NCBI RefSeq assembly: GCF_900116345.1
Contig: NZ_FPAH01000006.1
Coordinates: 44,315-108,314, forward strand
DNA from: Succinivibrio dextrinosolvens
GTDB lineage: Bacteria; Pseudomonadota; Gammaproteobacteria; Enterobacterales; Succinivibrionaceae
Direction: 5' to 3'
Length of the DNA stretch: 64,000 nucleotides
The notes below the pieces were generated by a model. The model was not told where the DNA came from. It saw nothing but the letters and a program-made list of their open reading frames with translations, and did no database searches. Shown here piece by piece: positions 7,785 through 15,318 of the stretch; the stretch's first letter is position 1, and the number at the start of each line of letters is the position of its first letter. Both the position numbers and the translations under genes were made by a program.

Positions 7785-9401
7785 CTACAAAAGTTTCCAT
7801 GAAGCAATGGCTTTATTTTTTGAACTTATGACAATTGGAATTCTGATTAGATCTTTTAGAGGAAGAATCTCTCCATAGCGTTTATCCAGAATCTGATTTT
7901 CTGCTTCTTTTAGAAGTTTATCTTCAGAAGATTTTGTTTTGGCTAGTTTAAATTCAAAAACAAATCTTTTATCTGTCAGCTCTACTACCAGATCTGCTCT
8001 GCCGTCTGCACTGATAACTTCTCTTTGAGCATTGATTCCTGATAAGGTCAAAGTAAAGTAAACGATATCTCTGCAGTAATGCTCTGACTTGAATGCTTCA
8101 TTGTCATCATAGCCAAAGGTATTCAAGGCAGCTGAGAAAGTCTTAATAAGCTTCTCGTAATCAGATTTATCAAAATTACTTACAATTGCAGATGAGATAT
8201 TCTGAATTGTTTTGGTCTCTACAGCGTCCTTCCTTACAGCAACGTAATAAAGTTTGGTTAAAGATGATTTAACTTCGAGATTAGGAGATACTAAAAACAG
8301 ACTCTGTCCTCCTAATTCATTTTCCTCAACTTTTAGTGACAGATATCCTGACTGGTAAAGAATACTTAGAGGAGTAACAGTAAAGTAATCATAGAATGTT
8401 GATAATTCATCAGCACCGATTTCTATTTTCTGAATACTTTCAAGAGGAACGTTTTGAATATTCTCGATATAGTTTGCAACCAGAGTCGGATACGCACCAC
8501 CTGTTTCATACCAGAAATTCTTGAATCCATTTTTAGGGGCAGATAGGAAGTTTAGTACTGACCATGGATTATAAAGAGTAGACTCATTTTCGACATGGAA
8601 TCTGTAGCCATCATAATGAGCTTTTATCTGGGAATAACACTCTTCTTTGGATATATTAAGTGTCTTTGCTGCATTCTCAACATATTCATCAAAGTACTGA
8701 TGTATATCATCATCGGTATAGCCTAGTAATGGAGAAAAATCACTCTCAAGGCCAAGGTCTCTTAGATTGTTCAGCTGAGAGAATACAGAGGTTTTAGCAA
8801 ATCTACCAACACCAGTGATAAAGATAAATCGCATATCACCGGTCACTCCTTTAATTGCTCCAAAGAATCCCTGCATGTACTGTCGATATGATTCAAATAA
8901 TTCCTTGTTTCCTAAAGAGTGAGTTAATGGATAATCATATTCATCAATTAAAAGAACATATTCAGCAGGAGCAGATTCAATTATGGTCTTTAGGTTTAAG
9001 CCTGCACCGCGATCTTTGTAATCATCAGGAAGATTCACTCCATCTCGTTTTGCGCAATCTGCCAGGATGTAAGTAATCTGATTGTTTAGTTCATTTTTAT
9101 CTTCAAATGAAAATGTAGAAAAATCCAGATGAATAACCTTATAGGTTCTTCCCTGTTCTTTTTCCTTCCAAAGCTTTTCAATTTTCAGCCCTTTGAAATA
9201 CTCTGTTCCATGAGAAAACAACGATTTTAAAGCAGATAGAAGAAGTGATTTTCCAAAACGACGTGGTCTTGTCAGAAGAACTGGTCTATAAAGAGATGCA
9301 AATTCATAAACTAAATCAGTATGGTCAACATATTTCTGATTATTATTACGCAAGGCTTCAAAGCTATTATTAGCAATAGGAAGACTTTCTGGATCTGGCA
9401 T
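7785..9401 (-). CDS. AAA-ATPase-like protein with C-terminal PD-(D/E)XK nuclease-like domain, copy A
   Basis: This 538-residue protein has the two-domain layout of the AAA-ATPase_like (PF09820) plus PDDEXK_9 (PF08011) family, common in gut bacteria and of unknown function. The N-terminus has YVDHTDLVYE and a variant P-loop RPRRFGKSLLL near residues 44-54. Walker B is YVLLIDEYDYPL near 148-159, and ITGVGRFAKTSVFSQL follows near 196-211. The C-terminus has the nuclease-like pattern GRADLVVEL...FVFEFKLAK (Asp, then Glu-x-Lys). It is the downstream member of a tandem pair; the two copies are nearly identical in their last 100 residues and in the ATPase core. Roles in defence or mobile-element biology are conjecture. 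Confidence 0.82.
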   Translation of the reverse strand: MPDPESLPIANNSFEALRNNNQKYVDHTDLVYEFASLYRPVLLTRPRRFGKSLLLSALKSLFSHGTEYFKGLKIEKLWKEKEQGRTYKVIHLDFSTFSFEDKNELNNQITYILADCAKRDGVNLPDDYKDRGAGLNLKTIIESAPAEYVLLIDEYDYPLTHSLGNKELFESYRQYMQGFFGAIKGVTGDMRFIFITGVGRFAKTSVFSQLNNLRDLGLESDFSPLLGYTDDDIHQYFDEYVENAAKTLNISKEECYSQIKAHYDGYRFHVENESTLYNPWSVLNFLSAPKNGFKNFWYETGGAYPTLVANYIENIQNVPLESIQKIEIGADELSTFYDYFTVTPLSILYQSGYLSLKVEENELGGQSLFLVSPNLEVKSSLTKLYYVAVRKDAVETKTIQNISSAIVSNFDKSDYEKLIKTFSAALNTFGYDDNEAFKSEHYCRDIVYFTLTLSGINAQREVISADGRADLVVELTDKRFVFEFKLAKTKSSEDKLLKEAENQILDKRYGEILPLKDLIRIPIVISSKNKAIASWKLL

Positions 9402-9563
9402 CTTTATTCTTAACTATCCGATGAAAATTAAAGCACATTGAATACTATAGCAATTATACAACTATATTCATATGACTATTAACGACATCTGACCTCAAAA
9501 ATAAAAAAGAAGAATCATTCTAGATCATTAATTTAATGAAAAGTGTCAGAAATTTTTTCTGTC

Positions 9564-11180
9564 CTACATAAGCTTCCATGAAGCAATGGCTTTATCTTTT
9601 GAACTTATGACAATTGGAATTCTGATTAGATCTTTTAGAGGAAGAATCTCTCCGTAGCGTTTATCCAGAATCTGATTTTCTGCTTCTTTTAGAAGCTTAT
9701 CTTCAGATGATTTGGATTTGGCTAGTTTAAATTCAAATACAAATCTTTTATCTGTCAGTTCTACTACCAGGTCAGCTCTGCCGTCTGCACTGATAACTTC
9801 TCTTTGAGCATTGATACCGGATAAGGTCAAAGTAAAGTAAACGATATCTCTGCAGTAATGCTCTGATTTGAAGGCTTCATTGTCATCATAGCCAAAGGTA
9901 TTCAGGGCCGCGCTGAAGGTTCTGATTAAATCCTCATAGCAAAGATTCTCAAAGTTTGCTTTCAGAGCTGTTGAGAAATCATCAAAGATATCTTCAGATA
10001 AAGCATTCTTTCTTACATCTCTGTAGTAAAGCTGAATTAAAGATGAACGCACCTCAAGGTTTGGAGGTACCAGAAAAAAGCTCTTTCCTCCTAAAGAATT
10101 AGGTTCATCTCTTACAGACAAATATCCACTCTGATAAAGAATGCTTAGTGGAGTTACATCAAAATAATCATAGAACTCACTAAGTGTTTTAGTACTGCAC
10201 TTGGTTTTTAAAAGATTCTCCAATGGAGTATTCTGAATAGACTTAATGTATTTTGAAATCAGAGTTGGATATGCACCACCGGTCTCATACCAGAAGTTTC
10301 TAAAACCTTCCTCCGGTGCAGTTAGGTAGTTTAGTACTGACCATGGATTATGGAGAGTGGTTTCGTTATCTACATGGAATCTGTAGCCATCATAGTGAGA
10401 CTTGATTTGAGAATAGCACTCTTCTTTGGAGATATTAAGAGTCTTTGCTGCATTTTCTACATACTCATCAAAGTACTGATGCATATCTTCATCTGTATAG
10501 CCTAACAATGGAGCGAACTTACTTTCAAGACCAAGGTCTCTTAGATTGTTCAGCTGTGAGAATACAGAGGTTTTAGCAAATCTGCCAACACCAGTGATAA
10601 AGATGAATCTCATATCACCGGTTACACCTTTGATGGCACCAAATAATCCCTGCAGGTACTGTCGGTATGATTCAAATAATTCTTTGTTTTCCAAAGAATG
10701 AGTTAACGGATAGTCATATTCATCAATTAAAAGAACCGTTTGTGCAGGATTGTCAGAAACAATTTTATAAAGAATTGTTCCCGCATCATCTGAAGGAAGA
10801 ATCTCTCTTACTTTAATTTGTTGAGTAAGGATAATATCCTTTAATCTTTCACTAAGCCTAAAATCAAACTCATTTTTGTCAGAATATGTTAAAGATGAAA
10901 AATCCAGATGAATAACTTTATATGTTCTGCCTTTTTCCGATTCTTCCCATAGTTTTTCAATCTTAAGACCATGAAAGAATTCAGTTCCCTTTGAGAACAG
11001 AGATTCTAAAGTTGAGACTAGCAACGACTTGCCAAAACGACGAGGTCTTGATAAAAATGTTGGTCTTTTGAATCTTACAGCTTCATACAGTAAATCGGTG
11101 TGATCTACGTAAATTTGATTGGAATTACGTAAATCTTCAAATCTATTGTTTGAAGTAGGAAGCCTTTCTGGATTTTGCAT
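9564..11180 (-). CDS. AAA-ATPase-like protein with C-terminal PD-(D/E)XK nuclease-like domain, copy B
   Basis: This is a paralogue of the next downstream gene, also 538 residues, with the same architecture: RPRRFGKSLLVS P-loop, TVLLIDEYDYPL Walker B and C-terminal GRADLVVEL...FVFEFKLAK. Compared with copy A it diverges strongly at about residues 95-145 and 320-425, while 185-300 and 435-538 are almost unchanged. Non-coding sequence beyond the stop codons is also shared (AGAATCATTCTAG at 7731 and 9509), so the duplication covered whole gene units. The same family assignment and the same uncertainty about function apply. Confidence 0.82.
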   Translation of the reverse strand: MQNPERLPTSNNRFEDLRNSNQIYVDHTDLLYEAVRFKRPTFLSRPRRFGKSLLVSTLESLFSKGTEFFHGLKIEKLWEESEKGRTYKVIHLDFSSLTYSDKNEFDFRLSERLKDIILTQQIKVREILPSDDAGTILYKIVSDNPAQTVLLIDEYDYPLTHSLENKELFESYRQYLQGLFGAIKGVTGDMRFIFITGVGRFAKTSVFSQLNNLRDLGLESKFAPLLGYTDEDMHQYFDEYVENAAKTLNISKEECYSQIKSHYDGYRFHVDNETTLHNPWSVLNYLTAPEEGFRNFWYETGGAYPTLISKYIKSIQNTPLENLLKTKCSTKTLSEFYDYFDVTPLSILYQSGYLSVRDEPNSLGGKSFFLVPPNLEVRSSLIQLYYRDVRKNALSEDIFDDFSTALKANFENLCYEDLIRTFSAALNTFGYDDNEAFKSEHYCRDIVYFTLTLSGINAQREVISADGRADLVVELTDKRFVFEFKLAKSKSSEDKLLKEAENQILDKRYGEILPLKDLIRIPIVISSKDKAIASWKLM

Positions 11181-11342
11181 CTTTTTCGTACTATCCGATA
11201 AAAAAATCTCAACTATTGGTAACTGACATTATATTATCAAGATTTATCTCACTTTAAAAAAGAATCGTTATATTATGGCAACAAAACCATACAATTAGCT
11301 ACAGAGTTAAGCCACACATCAAACAAAAAGAGAAATATAAAG

Positions 11343-11771
11343 ATGAAGGATTTTTTTAAATATTCCCTACTCTCATTACTGCTACTATCAGGACTCTCAT
11401 ACGCAGAAGTTCCACCAGATATAGAAGGCATCTACAACAAGTGCAGGAATAAGGCAGATAACACCGTTGAGATCAACGAGTGCAGCTCCAAAAGACTCGA
11501 AGCCTACGATGCACAGCTCAACATAGCCTACAAAAAGTCACTGGCAAAATGCAGTGAAAGTGAGAATCCAAAGCTCTGCAGAGAAGAGCTCAAAGAAGCT
11601 GAACGCAATTTTGTTAAATACAAGGAATCCATGCTCAAGCATATGGAGAAATACTCCATGTACCGAGATGGCACTATCTTCAGCATGGTATATCTGAATT
11701 TCGCAGCTGATCTGACAAAACTTCAGTACGAAACTCTGCAGGACAACTATGTTGGAGAAGATGCTCCTTAG
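11343..11771 (+). CDS. Secreted LprI-like (DUF1311) protein
   Basis: A 142-residue exported protein with a signal peptide at 1-21 (hydrophobic YSLLSLLLLSGLSYA). The mature domain resembles the DUF1311 / LprI lysozyme-inhibitor N-terminal family: paired cysteines, then ECSSKRLEAYDAQLNIAYKK and a downstream LKEAERNFVKYKES helix. Some members inhibit lysozyme, but most are uncharacterised. The 3' end overlaps the convergent nagA gene by 4 bp. The family call is by motif pattern; the biochemical role is not established. Confidence 0.7.
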   Translation: MKDFFKYSLLSLLLLSGLSYAEVPPDIEGIYNKCRNKADNTVEINECSSKRLEAYDAQLNIAYKKSLAKCSESENPKLCREELKEAERNFVKYKESMLKHMEKYSMYRDGTIFSMVYLNFAADLTKLQYETLQDNYVGEDAP

Positions 11772-12883
11772 AAGAGGAGCTTTCCTCTTAATACCACATG
11801 CTTAAGCTCTAAGCTCTTTTTATCAACAATAAGGACATCGGCTCTCTTGCCTGTCTCAATGGAGCCGGCCTTATCAAAGATCCTGACTGCTTTTGCTGGA
11901 TTTCTGGTACAGGCAAGTATAGCTTTCTCAAGAGGAATATCCATCTCCTTTACTGCAGTTCTGAAACACTCAAAAAGATTGGTTACAGAACCTGCTATCA
12001 CACCATTCTCCAGAGTTGCAAGTTTGCCTTTAACCTCAACCTTCTGACCGCCTAGGGCATAGACTCCGTTTTCAAGGCCTGTAGCTTCCATGGAATCAGA
12101 GATCATCACGATATTCTCAAATACTCTGAAGGCAAGTCTTACAGCGCCCTTATGAATATGAACGCCATCGCAGATAAGCTCAGAGAATACATCAGAAAAT
12201 TCCGCAGCTGCACAGATTGGTCCTGGAGCTCTGTGATGAATTGAATTCATGGCATTAAAACAGTGGGTAAGCTCCCTTGCACCGGCCTCAAAGCCCTTAT
12301 GGGCAGCATCATAATCAGCATCGGTATGAGCCACTGAGAAGTTAACTCTATCCTTAAACAAGCAAATCAGCTTTAAGGCATTATTCACTTCAGGGGCAAT
12401 GGCAACAGTCTTAATCAGCCCCTGGGAATCACTCATAAACTTCTCTAAAAGCGTCTCATCCGGTTCTCTTACATACAGGGAATTCTGAGCTCCAAGCTTT
12501 TTAGGACTGATAAACGGACCTTCAAGATACACGCCCTCCAGAGAAGCCATATCCTCCTCTGCCTTAAATTTTGCAGCGCACTTAAGAGCCTTTGAAATAC
12601 TGCTCTCATCCATAGTCATAGAGGCAGGAGTTACAGAAGTAATTCCATGATGAGCCTCATAGCGGCAGATAGTCTTTAGGGATGACTCATCACCATCCAT
12701 AAAATCAGAGTTCATACAGCCATGTAAATGGATATCAATAAAACCAGGCAGCACATAGCAATCTGAAGCATCGACTGAATAACTATCCTCTGCTGACTCT
12801 ACAAAGCGGTCCCTGTGTATATAAACCTCACGCTCCTCAAAGGTCCCTTCAGGAGTAAAAACCGAACCATTTTTTATGATCAT
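11768..12883 (-). CDS. nagA: N-acetylglucosamine-6-phosphate deacetylase
   Basis: NagA removes acetate from GlcNAc-6-phosphate in amino-sugar catabolism and cell-wall recycling. The 371-residue amidohydrolase shows the metal-site motif DIHLHGC near residue 50, EGPFISPKKLGAQ (metal-binding Glu), HTDADYD, the substrate motif THCFNAMNSIHHRAPG and the catalytic-Asp region ISDSMEATGL. No nagB or nagC neighbour is present, so it stands as a single gene. It overlaps the convergent LprI-like gene by 4 bp. Confidence 0.94.
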   Translation of the reverse strand: MIIKNGSVFTPEGTFEEREVYIHRDRFVESAEDSYSVDASDCYVLPGFIDIHLHGCMNSDFMDGDESSLKTICRYEAHHGITSVTPASMTMDESSISKALKCAAKFKAEEDMASLEGVYLEGPFISPKKLGAQNSLYVREPDETLLEKFMSDSQGLIKTVAIAPEVNNALKLICLFKDRVNFSVAHTDADYDAAHKGFEAGARELTHCFNAMNSIHHRAPGPICAAAEFSDVFSELICDGVHIHKGAVRLAFRVFENIVMISDSMEATGLENGVYALGGQKVEVKGKLATLENGVIAGSVTNLFECFRTAVKEMDIPLEKAILACTRNPAKAVRIFDKAGSIETGKRADVLIVDKKSLELKHVVLRGKLLF

Positions 12884-13164
12884 TTAAAGCCTCGATCATC
12901 TTTATCGTCTGAGAATTTTTATTAACGATAGATATTTTAAGAAACAATTAGTAAAAATGTTTAGCAACGTCTCATATTTTTAACAAAATCAAATACTAAT
13001 GTTATTAAAAATAATTCATAATAAAAATAGGAATAGAGTGAAAACATTTTTGAAATAATTGCATGTTCAAATCTAAGTTTCTTCTAAGAAATAAAATCTA
13101 ATCTTCATTCGTACAAAGTGATTAGCCACTTGGGATTTAACCACTTTGCATATAAAGGTGAAAT

Positions 13165-13701
13165 ATGAACTTTTACGTAATTGGAATAACCCTGTTTGTC
13201 GGGGGATTCGTCGTAGGAGCTTTAGTTTGCTATGTCGTCATGGCTCAGATTTATAAACATAAACGAGTCAAGGATGAGCTTCTAAAGTCCAAACGTGCAG
13301 CCATAAAAGCTCATAGAACACTGGACAGATTCGTTAAGACATCTCTGGATATGTTCGGTGAACTAGATACTACCCATAGGCAATATCTGCAGTTTCTAAG
13401 AGAAACTACACAGAAGATTGCCCCAAAGGAATCCGGTTTACATCATTTTCTAGAAGATGATATGGGACCAATGCCTGTTTATAGAGGTAAAGAAGAAAAA
13501 GCACCTGCAAAACAAATTGAAACTGAAGATAAGATTGAAACAATAAAGAGCTCAATTCCTGCTCCGGATGTTCTTAAGAATCCGATACTTCAGACAGAGG
13601 ATACAATTGATGCTGAAGATACTGAAACATCAGAAAATCCAAAAGTCCCTGTTGAAGAGCCTAAGAAAGAGATAAAGGAGGAGGAACCGCTTAAGGTATG
13701 A
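13165..13701 (+). CDS. zapG: Membrane-anchored YhcB/ZapG-like protein (DUF1043)
   Basis: The protein belongs to the YhcB/ZapG family, an inner-membrane protein linked to cell-envelope growth and division in E. coli. It has one N-terminal transmembrane segment (about 4-26) and then a charged helical region with HRTLDRFVKTSLDMFGELDTTHRQYLQFL, the DUF1043 hallmark. A Glu/Pro-rich low-complexity tail of about 80 residues follows. The gene sits 27 bp upstream of degQ, as yhcB lies next to degQ-degS in Enterobacteriaceae, which supports the assignment. Its upstream region contains a CAAAGTG / CACTTTG inverted repeat (about 13115-13151) of unknown role. Confidence 0.82.
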   Translation: MNFYVIGITLFVGGFVVGALVCYVVMAQIYKHKRVKDELLKSKRAAIKAHRTLDRFVKTSLDMFGELDTTHRQYLQFLRETTQKIAPKESGLHHFLEDDMGPMPVYRGKEEKAPAKQIETEDKIETIKSSIPAPDVLKNPILQTEDTIDAEDTETSENPKVPVEEPKKEIKEEEPLKV

Positions 13702-13728
13702 TATTTTTTTCCGTTAGGAGTCTATTAC

Positions 13729-15129
13729 ATGCTAAATAAGCTAAGAACCGCTACCGCAATTATCGCTATATCATCGGCAGCAGTCTTTTCAACAATCAAC
13801 ACCGCAAATGCCTCAGCTCCAATTTTAGGAGATCTTCTAGCCAAGGGAGACACTCCATCCCTGGCTCCAATGCTAAAACAAGTACTTCCTGGTGTTGTTA
13901 ATATTTCAGTAAAAGGTAAAAAAGATGTTCAGGGATTCTCAATTCCTGATGAGTTCAAGTTCATGTTCCCAGGAATGGGCGATGCTTTCGGCTTCGGTGA
14001 CGGCAGAACTCAGCAGAGAGAATTCAGAGCATTAGGTTCTGGTGTAATCATCAATGCAGATGAAGCACTTGTTGTAACCAACAACCACGTTATCGACGGT
14101 GCTGATGAAATCAAGGTTCAGCTGTCTGACAGCCGTGAATTCACAGCAAAACTTATCGGCCGTGACAGCCACACCGATCTTGCGTTATTAAAGCTTGAGA
14201 ATGCAAAGAATCTGACTCAGATTGATATGGCTGATTCAGACGAGCTGGAGGTTGGTGACTTTGCAATTGCCATCGGTAACCCATACGGTCTGGGTCAGAC
14301 TGTAACCTCAGGTATCGTTTCAGCTTTAGGCAGAACCGGCCTTAATATCGAGAATATCGAAAACTTCATCCAGACTGATGCAGCTATCAACTCTGGTAAC
14401 TCAGGCGGTGCCTTAATCAACCTTTCAGGCAAGCTGATTGGTATCAATACCGCTATTATGGCTCCATCAGGCGGCAACATCGGTATTGGCTTTGCAATCC
14501 CTGCAAACATGGTTAAGACTGTAACCGCTCAGATCTTAAAGTACGGTGAAGTTAAGCGTGGTCTGCTTGGTGTTCAGGGTACAGAGCTTAATGCAGATCT
14601 TGCAAACAGCTTCGGCTATGATCAGTCAACCGGTGCCTTTGTTAACGAGGTTATCAAGGATTCAGGCGCAGATAAGGCTGGTATCAAGTCAGGTGATATC
14701 ATCACCGCTATTAACGGCAAGAAGGTTAAGTCCTTTGCAGCTTTGAGAGCTGAAATTGCAACTCAGAGAGCCGGCAATGAGATTACCGTTACCGTATTCC
14801 GTGATGGCAAGTATCAGGATATCAAGGTTAAGCTAAGCTCTGATGCAACTCAGAAGGTTTCAGCCAAGGATTCACAGGAAATCTCCCCTGCCTTTGCAGG
14901 TGCATCCTTTGCTAACTCTGAGAAGGGTGGCGTTGAGGTTACTGATGTAGCCAAGGGCTCAGTTGCAAGCATGTTTGGTCTGCGCAAGGGTGACATCATC
15001 ATCGGTGTTAACAGAACCGATATCAACACTCTTCACGACTTAAAGACTACTCTTGATAAGGAAAAAGGAAAGATCTCCGCTATAAAGATCAATCGTAACG
15101 GAACTATCCTGTACATTACCTTAAGATAG
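13729..15129 (+). CDS. degQ: Periplasmic Do-family serine endoprotease DegQ/DegP
   Basis: This is a periplasmic HtrA protease and chaperone that degrades misfolded envelope proteins. Residues 1-29 form a signal peptide. The catalytic triad is visible: His120 in TNNHVIDGADE, Asp150 in DSHTDLALLK and Ser225 in NSGNSGGALIN. Two PDZ domains follow (about 275-365 and 380-466), the DegP/DegQ arrangement. The short Q-linker loop and the position after yhcB favour DegQ over DegP. A TTAGGAG ribosome-binding site precedes the ATG, and a strong terminator follows. Confidence 0.95.
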   Translation: MLNKLRTATAIIAISSAAVFSTINTANASAPILGDLLAKGDTPSLAPMLKQVLPGVVNISVKGKKDVQGFSIPDEFKFMFPGMGDAFGFGDGRTQQREFRALGSGVIINADEALVVTNNHVIDGADEIKVQLSDSREFTAKLIGRDSHTDLALLKLENAKNLTQIDMADSDELEVGDFAIAIGNPYGLGQTVTSGIVSALGRTGLNIENIENFIQTDAAINSGNSGGALINLSGKLIGINTAIMAPSGGNIGIGFAIPANMVKTVTAQILKYGEVKRGLLGVQGTELNADLANSFGYDQSTGAFVNEVIKDSGADKAGIKSGDIITAINGKKVKSFAALRAEIATQRAGNEITVTVFRDGKYQDIKVKLSSDATQKVSAKDSQEISPAFAGASFANSEKGGVEVTDVAKGSVASMFGLRKGDIIIGVNRTDINTLHDLKTTLDKEKGKISAIKINRNGTILYITLR

Positions 15130-15147
15130 TAGCTATCCTCAATTCTC

Positions 15148-15178
15148 AAAAGCCGGATCCAAAAGATTCGGCTTTTTT
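15148..15178 (+). terminator. Rho-independent terminator after degQ
   Basis: AAAAGCCG and CGGCTTTT (15148-15155 and 15169-15176), with inner ATC/GAT pairing, end in a run of six T. It separates degQ from the downstream helicase gene, so these are not one operon. Confidence 0.88.
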
Positions 15179-15318
15179 GTTGCTTACAACATTTTTCTTA
15201 TATTTACCTCATTTCTCATAGCAATTAGCCAAAGAAAGAATCTTTCTATACTACAATTTATTTAATAACACTCCGCAATAGACAAAAAAAATTACCAGGG
15301 ATATAAAACTTTTCAGAA

